Assembly (NCBI GenBank): GCA_013396525.1
Contig: VWYX01000014.1
Coordinates: 1,488,001-1,552,000 of the forward strand
Direction of reading: 5' to 3'
Source: Chaetorhynchus papuensis
Lineage: Eukaryota; Chordata; Aves; Passeriformes; Rhipiduridae
Length of the DNA stretch: 64,000 bases
The notes under the pieces were generated by a model. The model saw only the letters and a program-made list of their open reading frames with translations, had not been told where the DNA came from and searched no databases. The first letter of the stretch is position 1; the number at the start of each line of letters is the position of its first letter. Shown one piece after another: positions 23,580-35,100 of the stretch. Made by a program: the position numbers and the translations under genes.

Positions 23580-26500
23580 GGCAAATCTAAATGTTAACTG
23601 TTATGATAGTAATATGTAAAATTAAATTACATGATCAGTTAGGCATTTTTCATCTACTTGGTTCCATTTTTTAAAAAATAAGTAGCCCTCAATTAGGCTA
23701 AAATGAAACTAATTAAGCTGAAAAACATGTTTCTACAATAAAACTTGGGGTTTTTTTCAGTAGCATAACACTTCATTTTAACCTTCAAGCTAGTTGGAAT
23801 AGTCACTTTCCGTCAAAAAGACTAGCATGGTTTGTTAGTCATATGAGGCTTAAAGAGGCTTAAATTGCTTCGTAATGAATTTCTTAAAATAAAAATACAC
23901 TTAATACAATGTTAATGGAATTAACTTGGCTTATTTGGGCCTTTCTTACATTTGTTTCTTTGGAACTGGCCCAGGTCAAGTAATTCATATACCAGATTGC
24001 ATTAAGCTCTTGTGTTCTGACTCAGCTGTCACTACTATCTTTTAATTTCCAGTTATGAGAGAGCTGGTTGCTAGAAACAAAAAATAATTGTTTTCTGCTA
24101 GTGGCTAGTTGATCAAAAACTGCCTTTACATCTTGATTTTCTTTGGTTCTGGAGTGCTTTTCCTTATCCTAATGATTGATCTACCAAGTGAAACTGTCTC
24201 CTGGGAAGAAACAGTGCGGTCCCTTGCATGTGAATCCTCAAATCATCTGAAAAGCAATAACCCACAAGTAAATAGGGACATAAAGGAGGAGCATAGAATG
24301 CCTAGAGCCAGCCCTGTGATAGATGGGATAGTTCATAAAATTAAGTATTTCGGTTGCTGTAAGAAAGCAGTTTTGCTGCCTTTAATGATTCAGAGTAGCA
24401 CAAACAGGTTAGAGCAAGTGTTGAGAAACTCTTAATTACAGCGTTGATTTAGGGCAGGCAGACCATACAGTCCAACATAAACAGAGTGCAGAAAGCAAAG
24501 ACATAAGTGTTAGAACAACTCATTTTCAGCTGCCCTAATTTATCTTTCTCGGCTTTAGTCATCTCTCTTTCATGCACAAAGCTATGCATGTTTCATCCTT
24601 GGAAAATCAGCCTGCACTTTTATAAAACACTGTTATTTTCACACTTCTGATTTCAACTATGTATTTCCATATGAGCATTACTATTTGGTCTGAATAATTA
24701 GTCTTATGAATTACCCAGAATAAATATGCAGAATAATTCATGGACTAGTGCAAAACAGAACCCCAAGTGCCAGTGAATGAAATTCTGCAAACTTTACCTG
24801 ACCTACATTAATGATCACAATATTAATATCTTATGAGAGGAACTCCTGTCAGGCTGTATATTGGTGTGGAGGCTGGAGAGATGTAGATGGTGGGTAGTGA
24901 AAGGGAGGGAGGTGAAATGTGGCACCACGGTGTACAGAATAGATGGAATGTTAAATAGTAACATTCACACCTTTTTTTTCTGATTTTTTTTCTGAACAGC
25001 TTTTTTTTTGGTAGAAATTTCAGTGTAGTAACAACTCAGTAATGAAAAAGTTGTAACTTGAAAATTGGAAACTATTCAAATAGTATAACTTTTCACCTGT
25101 GTGCTGATTTTGGTTTTTAAATTTTCATACTTGACATATTTGTGTTTGAGTTTCAGAATGTATTTAGAGATTATATTATGACACGTGATTAGTTAATATA
25201 TTCTTCAGCTAAGCAAAGTGACACAATTTCCTTTATAATAGCTGTAAATTTTATAGCTGGTATGAGGTTATAATTAATTTGTTATGCTAGGAGTTTGTAA
25301 GGGAAGTTTGGAAATACTGTAACTATTTCTTTGTCTAGCGGTTGTTCTGAATAGGTGGCTATTTGATCTGGGCTTCTAAATCAAACTGTTTGAAAGCTCA
25401 TATTTAGTTAGTCCCTTTCAGCTCAGTCTGACAGATATTTTCTCGGAGCTGATGATTCAGATTGCAGCAGTTTTCTCTGGGAAGAGGGAGTGTGCAGGGT
25501 TTTTTTTTTCCTTTCGAGCTCTGCTCCTTTCAGGAAGCAGCAGTGAAATGCTATCTATAGGTAAGACTTCAAACCCCATGATTCCTTGGGAGAGCATGCG
25601 CTGAAAGCTTCCAGTTGTCAAAGTGCTCTTGCCAGACTGGTCGACTATTTGTCATATACCAAACCTCAAAGAAGAAAATAAATATTCTGTCCTTTTGTTG
25701 ATCTTTAAATACAGAAAATCCAAAGGTAACTGTTCCTTAAACATTTCTGTGTTGGCTGCGTGGGTTTCTGCATGCAAATGGAGCTGGTATTGCTATGGGG
25801 ATTTAGATTTCCTGTACTGGATTGTGAATTTGTACAAATACTTACACCAGCAAATAACCAAAGAGTACTGCATACTAGTCCAACATTAGACATTGACTGG
25901 CCTGTATTTCAAAGTCATTTATTAACCAGTATTTTTCATCTGGACTGGCTTCATTCATTAAAGGAAGGTCTTGACCTTGACAGGAGGGTTGAACTGTGCA
26001 GTGATTTTTGCCTTTAAGAAGCAATATGGAAGGGAATGTGAATCATAGTCCTTAGGATAAAGTTCAAAACCAGCTAGCCTAAGTCAAGGTACATATTTGA
26101 AGCAACTGCTGTGCTAGCCACTATAGATAACCTGGTGACTAACTAATTTAAATATAACTTTATTGACGACAGAATTTTAACATTTCAGCTGCTATGTTTT
26201 TCTCTCTAAATGTATTTTTATACTGATAGCTCAGAACCAGGGGAGAGGGATACATGTGATCCTTTTCTCCCTCTGATGTGGAGTCATCAGTAGGTTTATG
26301 TAGCCTTAGGAGCAGTAGTGATGCGGGTAGAAGTGAAGCTAATGGAAAGTTACACAGACAGAGCTTGGTATATTGTGGTTTACTGCAGTATTGCTTTCAA
26401 ATGCCTTGCAAGGTTTTTTGCACTCCCAGCAGCAGCAGCGCTGCCTGGAACAGATGCAATGGTTTACCCCGTCCTTAGGAGCTTAATGTTGTCTCACAGC

Positions 26501-27372
26501 GTGGTCTGCTCAGGAAGCCTTGCTGCTTGCTTACATGTTGAACTGGTAAATAAGGGGGAGCATAAGCAGTAACTTACTTGACAGCAGAAACCTCTCCTGA
26601 CATTCATTTAAACTAAAATGTGTGTGCATGCCTCAGAAGATATTTAAAAGAAAGAACAAAAAAATATAAGATACACCTGGACCTTCTGATGTCAGAAAGG
26701 ACAGTGTTGACAGTTTCACACTTTGCCACCTGTCTTAAACAGTTAATTGATTGGCTTTACTTTGTTACATTACAGAAACAGTCCTAAAAAAATGCAGTCT
26801 TAGGCGTGTAAATGTCATATGATTAACTGAATAGAAATGCAGTTAGGTATTCAGCGATGGCCATCTTTGACATAGTTAATTAATATAAGTGATTTGGGGC
26901 TCATTTAAAATACTTTTGAGATTTAGAATGATCTCTTCAATTGACTAAAAGCCTGCAAAATGCGGAGGTTCCTGTTTTGATTTCATACAATTGCTATTCA
27001 TTGATGTCTGTATTGTATTAGTACTATTGGGTCTCAAAATAAAAATAAAATTATATGATCTGCCCTGTTTCATACGAAGCACCTTTTTTAGCAGATATAA
27101 GCCTCAACCATTCCACATACATTTCCTTTCTAAAGTTTAAACTTATGTATTGATTTAGCAAACAATTTGCATCACTAGTCTTTGTCTCGTGCATGTAAAG
27201 ATGTTTTTTAACATGCAGCATGTCTCTATTGTAAGAATTTCGGTTTTCCCTGGGTTTATATTTCATTTGAGCGCATCAGAAAGATCATAGTCTGGTAATA
27301 CCTCCCCGGTCTGCTAATTTTGACCTTATGTTTTTCTGATGAACAAATTACCGATGATTTCATATGTATGTG

Positions 27373-27907
27373 TATAAATAGAGCGGGTGTGTATATAAAT
27401 AGAGCGAGTAGATAGCTATACCTTCAAGGGAAGGACTGCTTTGATGTAAAATAGCATTTTACGCGGAGAGATCGTAAGGTCACCGAAGGCAAATCTAACA
27501 CCCATCGGTGGCTTTGTACACGAAGTGTCTCCGCCCCCCGGCCCCCCTTCCCGGCTGTGCCATCGCCTCCGCTGCCCGGAGCCGGCGCGAGCTGGGCGCA
27601 GGGACGGGCAGGAAACGATTGTGCAGCGAGGAGCCGCTCCCGTATCAGTGCGAGCGTCCGTGTGCGCTTTCTCTCTGATAAACCTCAATCGCTGGAAGCC
27701 TGCTGGTTAATTAAGGAAAATCGGTACCCGGCTCCTTTAAAGGTCCCCTAATAGAAAAGGGGGTGGAGAAGAGCGAAGACTGGTGTCTTTTTAACCTTGC
27801 TGAAGGACGCAGCAGTATTTATTGACGTATGCAAATAACCAGGGGGAGGAGGTGGAGGAGGAGGGTGCTTGGAAAAACAGGAACCAGAATCAGTTTCTCA
27901 TTGCAGG
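27373..27907 (+). promoter_or_regulatory. CPEB3: Candidate second CPEB3 promoter with tandem TATA boxes
   Basis: Two identical TATAAATAGAGCG elements begin at 27373 and 27394, 21 bp apart. A CpG-containing GC-rich stretch (about 27520-27660) follows, then TCCTTTAAAGG near 27735, a TGACGTA half-CRE (27823-27829) abutting a perfect octamer ATGCAAAT (27829-27836), and G-rich repeats at 27841-27867. A good donor, TTGCAGG|GTGAGA, lies at 27907/27908, about 340 bp before the acceptor of the coding exon. Together these look like an alternative, TATA-driven and possibly tissue-restricted first exon for CPEB3. No transcript evidence can be seen from sequence. Confidence 0.45.
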
Positions 27908-28249
27908 GTGAGAGCTCTGAGTTCCGGTGTAAGAGAAAAGAGACGTGGCGAAATTGCTGTATATCTCTGCCCTATAAGCACATCTCTCATTTAGACTGAA
28001 GGGAAACAAGGCATCAAAAAGGGTGAAGCATCTTAAAAAATATTTTAAAGGCAATCTAGCACGATCAAAGGTTACATATTCCTAAATGGGGGAGGGGGAA
28101 GATTACGGGTTTGCCTTGCAATATGCTGTAGCATAGTACTAGCGATAGGACGAGATTTTTGGCTGGCAAATGATTAAAACAGACTGGTTTGTGGTATGAA
28201 TGACAATGTTAATAATCTGTCTTTGTGGTTTTTTCCCCTACTGTTTCAG

Positions 28250-29157
28250 CTGCGCAAACCATGCAGGATGATTTACTGATGGACAAAAGCAAAGCCCAGC
28301 CCCAGCAGCAGCGGCAGCAGCAGCAGCAGCAAGATCCAAACTCAGCAGAAGCCCCCTCTACACCCATCTCGTCGGAGACACCCAAACCAGAAGACAACAG
28401 TTCAGTGACTAGTATCGGCACATCGGCTCCTTCCCAAAATAGCAAGGAGAAGATGCAGATGGAGTCTCCCATTTTGCCTGGCTTGAGCTTTCACCAGCCT
28501 CAACAAGAACCTGCAGCCGGCACCTCCTTGTCTCCCTCGTTTGGCAGCACCTGGTCTACAGGGACCACAAACACGGTGGATGATAGCTTTTTCCAAGGGA
28601 TTACTCCAGTCAATGGGACAATGCTTTTCCAGAATTTTCCACACCATGTCAACCCTGTATTTGGTGGCACTTTCTCACCTCAGATTGGCCTAGCTCAGAC
28701 TCAACACCACCAACATCAGCAGCAGCAGCAGCAAGCTCAGCAGCAGCAGCAGCGGAGGTCACCTGTAAGTCCTAATCAGGCACCTTTCGCGCAGAGAAAT
28801 GCTGCTTACAGCCATCAGCCCATCATGACCAGCAAACCGTCTTCCTCCTCTGCCTCCTCTTCTTCCTCCTCCAGCTGGAATAACCATCAAAACGCGGCTT
28901 GGAGTACACCTTCCAACCCTTGGGGTGGGCTGCAGGCTGGTAGGGACCCTCGAAGGGCAGTTGGAGTGGGGGTTGGCGTGGGAGTGGGAGTCGGCGTGCC
29001 CTCCCCCCTCAACCCCATTTCACCCCTTAAAAAACCCTTCTCCAGCAATGTCATTGCCCCTCCGAAGTTCCCACGGGCTGCACCCTTAACCCCCAAATCC
29101 TGGATGGAAGACAACGCGTTCAGGACGGACAATGGCAACAATCTGTTGCCTTTTCAG
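28250..29157 (+). CDS. CPEB3: CPEB3 main N-terminal coding exon (ATG at 28261)
   Basis: This exon begins after the acceptor CTGTTTCAG, has 11 nt of leader, and starts at ATG 28261 (A at -3). It encodes residues 1-299 of cytoplasmic polyadenylation element-binding protein 3, which binds U-rich 3'-UTR structures and represses or activates translation, notably of synaptic mRNAs. The disordered N terminus carries MQDDLLMDKSK, a first Gln run (15-24), the conserved block DSFFQGITPVNGTMLFQNFP, a second Gln-rich run (about 150-164), a Ser run (194-205), AGRDPRRA then alternating Gly-Val (234-246), and PSPLNPISPLKKPFSS with PKSWMEDNAFRTD. Gln-rich parts correspond to the region linked to aggregation in CPEB proteins. 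It ends at CAG|GTAAAT in phase 0. The RNA-recognition motifs and ZZ zinc domain lie outside the window. Reading past 29157 runs into intron. Confidence 0.97.
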
Positions 29158-32100
29158 GTAAATGACTACATGCACCTTCTGCATGGTGACAGCTATCACA
29201 AATTTGTATTTTTTGTCGGGCTCTGTTTTATGTTACTGTTCTGAGTGGCATCTCCATAACTCATATTTGCATCAAATAGTCACTTTATATGAAAACAAGT
29301 GGGGTTGAACCTAGGGAGTGCATACACAAAGATTTCCAATTCTAGCTTAAGGTTTAAAATCCCATTTTTCTTGTAACTTATTGTTAAGTGTGGCATATGG
29401 GGTTTTTTTGTTGTTGTTTTTTGCTCTTTTTTTAGCATCTGAAAGGTAGTAGCCTTCATGAAAAACAGGTTCGGCAGACTATGTTCCCTTGGTGCTCTGT
29501 TAGAATTTTTTTTGTATTCTCCCATATGTGAGAAAGCTGAGATGTTGAAATTGCTAGCTTCAGTTTTCTAACTGGGCTGTTAATTTTAACCAAAGATGCT
29601 TCTTGACCTGAAATTCAGTTAATTATTTTATCACCATTGCAATAACTAATTGTCCTTATGTTGTGGTGGGATTTAACGGGGAGTCTGTTCGCATAAAGTA
29701 TCCATAGGAAAAGCTGTGTACATCTGATACGTCCACCCTGCTGTTATATTCACGGTGGACGTTTTGAATACATCTCGAAGCAGCGTGGGTGTGTATGGAA
29801 AGAGTGGCGTATCTGTCCTTTCCAGTAAGGAAATGCCTAATACAATTGACATGATTTAGAAATGGCAGGGAGGTATTGTATAAAATAAACCTTTTTATGC
29901 TGTTCAGAATATTTGCAGAGAAAAGAGACAATAGGACACGACCTTCAGAGCCATATTGCAATGGAGTCTATTTACTAGCTACATAGCTCTGAAATATTTA
30001 AAGCTGCAGTGCCCTTCACTGTTTTTTTTTAATCTATGACGACAAAGCAGATCAATTGCAGCTGAAACTGGGCCAAATGGAAGATGTGCAATTTTAATGC
30101 AGAATGAAACCTGTCATGGTGTGAAATCCATTTTAAGTTGAAAAAAAGCAGAGCTTGCACTTGCAGTTATAGCTATACTAGGTGAAGTGAATCTCAGACT
30201 TTTTCTAGGTTAGCTGTTTTGGTGTCAGACAAGTCAAAATTTTCTGCTTTGAAATACAGTTAAATCATTCATATATGCTTGCTCTTTAGGTAGTTGTTTC
30301 CTCAAGAAAGTATGATCTCTCAAACATTTTTAACTTATCAGTTTGGTACGAATAGCATTTAGATTGACAGTTTTAGAAACACAGTAAAAAAAAAAAAATC
30401 AATCAAATGCACCCCCAACCCCATTATTTTAGGAGACTGTTGAAGTAAAATATATGCTCTTTCCAGTCCCATTCAAAGAGGACATCTTACAGTCTGCCCT
30501 GAAATTTCATTTTGCTGCTTCATTCTGTTTAAAGGGAGAGTTACAATTTTTTTATTGGCTGCCCTAAATGAAGGTGGAGTGGCTTCTGGTGAGCTGCTGG
30601 TTAATGTCTCTGAAGCACTGAAGGCTGGAGGAAGATTACACTTTAGACACAATATGCCTGCTGTAAATACTATGTTGCACAGAGCACAGCACCACAAAAG
30701 CTAATAGCTCAGTCTTTTTTAGGAGTGGGACATGTGTTTCAATTTACAAGTATTCTTAATTGTCTACATGTAAGACATTACAAATTTTGGTATATTTGAA
30801 TTAGTAGTGAAAACAACAGTAAATGGTCTTGTTTCTGTGGTTTGGTTAGTGAGATACATCTTTAATGAATACAGAACTTTATTATTGTGACTGTAAATTC
30901 TCACAAATTAAACAGGCAGATATTTACTCATCACTAGGAAAAAAAGTAGCTAACTGCTTTTAAAGAAAAGTTATTTTGATTTTGAAATTAAGCTTTCAAA
31001 AAGCTGAAGTATTAGCCAATATGTGAATTTGGAAACTTGTTTCCTTCTCTGTGAATTTAACCTGGTATTTTCACGTTCAACTGAAAGCAAATGCTTAGGC
31101 TATTCTCAGCACCAGCTGGTATAACAGTCTGATTTCAGAGACACAGAAAACTTGTATTTTTTTTTTCTATTAGGCTCCTTTTTTTATACAAGCTGCTGAA
31201 TTTTGCTTCTTAAAAATGGTAATCTGGGTTAATGTTGATTTCTGCTATACTTAATGAAATGCCAAAGACATCTTGAAACCATACTATTGGTAGGAGGCAA
31301 CTGTGTAGTTACACTGATAAAAATGAAATTCAAATTAGTCTAAGAGTTTAATATTTGTTGCCAAGGTTCTGGTTGTCTTTTTTCTTTGTCCCCCCACCCC
31401 GAAATTGGGCAATATGTTGACACAGTAAGTTCTGCTTGTCAGCACTATCAAGTAGTTCTGGCAGGTTTATCCGTGTACATCTGCCACCCTCCATAACTGC
31501 GTGGTTTTGAGCTACTTTAGAAATACCTTCCAGTAAACTTTCTAGCAACGTGCTTAAGCACATTAGCAAGTTCTTTGTGTTAACCTGTTATTTTATGTTA
31601 AGATTATGAGGCTTTCCAGGAAAAAAGAAAACTATTACCATGCTCACTGTTTGAAATAACATCAGGGAGAGCTATTTTGTAATTCAGTTCTTTGCAGTGA
31701 TCACAAATTTTAATCAGAAAAGATCTATAACCGAGATCTGTATTCTGAGTCTATAATATTTGAAGACAGGTGATAATCAGTTGTTGATGTATCTTGTTCT
31801 AGGATTGTTTCTCTTAAGAACATGTATATAAAGCAATATGCTAGGTATTTTCATCCCTTAATTTGAGTAATACTTTAGTGCATCTTGTATGTCTAAACCA
31901 ATTGGCGTCTGTCCCAAGGAATTGTGCTGCAGAACACATCAGAAGATTTAAAATACCGCTAGGTAGGAATTCTGCTGGTGTTTGCCTTGTGATTGGTGTT
32001 CAAAAGCGACTAAAATGCTTTGAAGGAGACCACACTCATATACTTACTCGGAAAAATTGATTGCAATGTAAAAGAACCCACGAAGATACAAAGCTGATAG

Positions 32101-35100
32101 TTGAAAGGAAAAAGAGAGGTGATCAGTCTGGAATGAAATGTAACGTAGTAAGTAAGAGTTGGAGACAAGATCATGGGAACAGATGTGGAACGAGGCCATA
32201 CTGGAAATACAAAAACAGGGCCAGTTTGTTCTTCTGAATATTCTTTGGCTTCTGAGTGGTTCAGGTGAAGGGTCTCTGATTGTCATGTGGCGAGCAGTCG
32301 TGTTGTGCTGTTGTGTTAGGTGATCCTCAGCTCTGGTATTTGAGGCTGACATGAACTTATTGTTCCTGGGACACCGTTCTCCCAGCAGTGGCTCACTTCC
32401 ATTTTCCTGTAGAGTCGTGGGGCTTGTAGAGAGCTTTTGTCATCTCCTGCTTCTGAGCTGCTCCCACTAGTCTCTTTCCCTTCACTTCTCTCAGGTAAAT
32501 ACTGTATTTCTTTTGGCTTTTGGCCACGTGAAGATATTGGGACACAGCTTGTGGGGTTAGGAGGATTGATAGTGCCTGAAATAGACCCTTGGAGGCAAGG
32601 ATAAGAAATTCTCTTTGCAGGGAAGATAGAGAAGGAATTAAATGTTTGCAGACCAGGATTCTAATTAAGTATGTCTACCTTGTGTATTTTTAATTATAGC
32701 AACACTGTAACAATTTTCCAGAAACTGTGCTGAGTTTTGATGTTTTCCAAGTAATGTTCTTTGGAAACAAAAAATGCATTGCAGTTTGTGCTCTGAAGAT
32801 TCTGGCATGCATCAAATCATTCTTGGCAGCTGTACTGATAAATATTTTTATAGCAGAAATAAATAAGGTGGTGTTTATTGTGTATAAAGATAGTTTTAAT
32901 GTGCTATCTTTTGCAGGGAGACTGAGAAAGAATTTTTAGGGAAGTGTTTTGGTGTGGCCTTTTTTCCCTCATTGTTTTCAATTGGAATTAGTCTGGACCA
33001 GAAAAAATTATAAGCTAAATATAGAAAGTTTATAGAACTTCAATATTTCATACTTAAACAAAATGCCAATTCTAACATGCAGTGAGTTTGTGTTTAAATA
33101 TAAGTATGTATATATGTATAAATACGGAGTTCAAGTATTGGAGCATTCTCTAGTGTAACAAAGTTTTATATTTATGGGTAAAGGAGTTTTACTGGCTAAT
33201 ACACTCTGGTGACCAATTTAAAAAACTTTTTTTAAATATAGAGGGGTTTTTTTCAGTCAGAAATAATCGTATGCAATAAGTCTATTTAAAGATTAATTTT
33301 TCAAACACTGTATTTCTTTAGTATAAATTTGGCATTCTGGGCGCTAGCTTTTTGACAGTTTAATAGGTAACCCCACTTAGTAGTGTTACTGTTACCTTAA
33401 AAACTATTTCTTAACATGTAATCCAATCTTAATTTTTCTTGTGTGCTGATGCACAAGTCCTGACAGCCTGCAGATTTGTGGACAGAAAAAAAAAAAAAGG
33501 AAAGTACCTAGGTGTGCTTTTCCCCCTGCCCCCCCAGCTTTCTTACGTGCTTCTATTGGTACTATTAACTAGCACTATTTGTAGCTGGATTCTGAATACT
33601 AAAATGTGGCAGCACATATTGTGGTATCTCAGTGGTCTTCCAGTGTAACAGATACAAGTAACACATGACGTTCTAGTTGTGGGTTATTTTACAATTTTTT
33701 ATTATATTTTAAATTTGATTGAATTCTAAATGTCTGCATTTTCAAATTAACTAAAACATAGTAATGGTACAGGAAAAAAAGCATATGGCTGTTTCATATT
33801 CAAAGTATGATGATTGAACACTAATTGCTTATTGATTAGAGTTTTGATTTTAAGTAACCAATCCTAGTTTAGCTGTCAGAGTTAGTTGAAGGCCGAGCAA
33901 AGGTCTGAGTTCAGTAGGCAGCTGATATTCTGATCAACTCTGTACATAGACAGGATTTCCTTAAAAACATTAAAAGTATTAATATCAAACAATGAATCAA
34001 TAATTCTGTCTTAAAGATTTGATAAAGGATTTATCTGTCTTTGGGAGGAATGGTAGAAGGGAAGGTGAAGGGCATGGCAGTTCATTTTGCTATTTCCCTT
34101 GGATCATCTCTCCCAGTTTTCATCTTTTTGCCTAGACTACTTTTGTGAATGGAATGTAAGAGGAAAAGAGACCTGGAAAAGTAGTGTTTTCTGGTTCCAG
34201 GGGTTTTCAAGGAAAAAAAAGAGTTTGCTGAGTGAATGATGAATATTTCCATTTGTTGGCAGTTGGTAAAATAGCTCTCCTTTCATTAAGGTCACTCGTG
34301 AGTAATTCCAGCAGACCTATACTAAGAGGAAGCTAAAATATAGCACTGTTTAGTTTAAAGTTTGAAAGTGGTCTTCAACAGTACACACCTGAATTTTGCT
34401 TCTATTCTAGACTTTGCAGGTTTTAAGCTATTGTGATATTTTATACATTCTTTACCTAAATTTAGGGTACCATTGCCATGTTTTGTTTCATTATTTTTTT
34501 AATTTAATTTTTCCATGTTTCACAAAAGCACTGCTTTTAAGCAATTGTTAGAATGCTGCACATATTGATACTAAGCAGTTGTCTCAGTAGTGAGAAGAAT
34601 GTAAATTTTTTGTATATAGAATTAGATCTTCAGTTGTGTAATCTTTTTATTATCACATGTAAATTTTAGAATTTTAAAAATGCAAATTGTGAAAGGTCAC
34701 AGAAACTTTGCTATGTTTGTTCAGACTTGGTCAACATTTTCATTTTCATAAGTTTCAGTTACGTGATTCTGTCTTTTCCTACAAGTTACGAGTAGCATTT
34801 GTAAATCACAATTAATTGATGCCTTCCTTTTCCTCCTTGTTGTGGACAAGTGGCTTTGTCCCTTTATTGTATGTTTCTCAAGCTCATTCCAGAGATAAAA
34901 TTGTCAATTTTTCTAAGATTTATAGGAGAGAAGCACTGTGCCAATCGGGATAGATATTGATCTGCTTTGTCCCAACAGTGTTAGAAGGGTGATGTGAACT
35001 CCATCTACAGAGGTAAATAAGAGGCACAGAGTTTGGGAAATTCATTTTCTTCTCAATGTTCTATCTTGAGAAAACTAAACATTTGTAGTTTTTTTCTGAA

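Larger units (their letters stand above)
20318..28249 (+). other. CPEB3: CPEB3 intron 1 (if exon 1 is as called)
   Basis: This 7.9-kb stretch runs from the presumed exon 1 donor to the acceptor TACTGTTTCAG at 28249. It holds a purine tract (20425-20478), a palindrome (21934-21949), a sense-oriented CR1 terminus (22226-22459), a pyrimidine-rich stretch (about 22620-22990), a TA microsatellite (23551-23579), a possible small exon or first exon ending at 25560, and a promoter-like block at 27.37-27.9 kb. Short ORFs in it show no protein family. Confidence 0.6.

Noticed and set aside
28225..28260. Upstream in-frame extension of the CPEB3 exon from 28225
   Set aside because: The first codon is GTG, not ATG, and the segment up to 28249 is the polypyrimidine tract and acceptor of intron 1.
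29158..29244. C-terminal extension of the CPEB3 exon reading VNDYMHLLHGD...
   Set aside because: It follows a clear donor CAG|GTAAAT. Splicing to 48545 restores the conserved DRNRPYDTFNLHS continuation. A truncated intron-retention product is conceivable but unsupported.
31967..31977. GAATTCTGCTG, resembling the 3' end of the mammalian CPEB3 HDV-like ribozyme, in the corresponding intron
   Set aside because: Only about 11 nt match. The preceding sequence lacks the G-rich cleavage-site helix and the catalytic core strand, and the ribozyme is described as mammal-specific. A structure search for the HDV double pseudoknot over 29158-48544 would be decisive.
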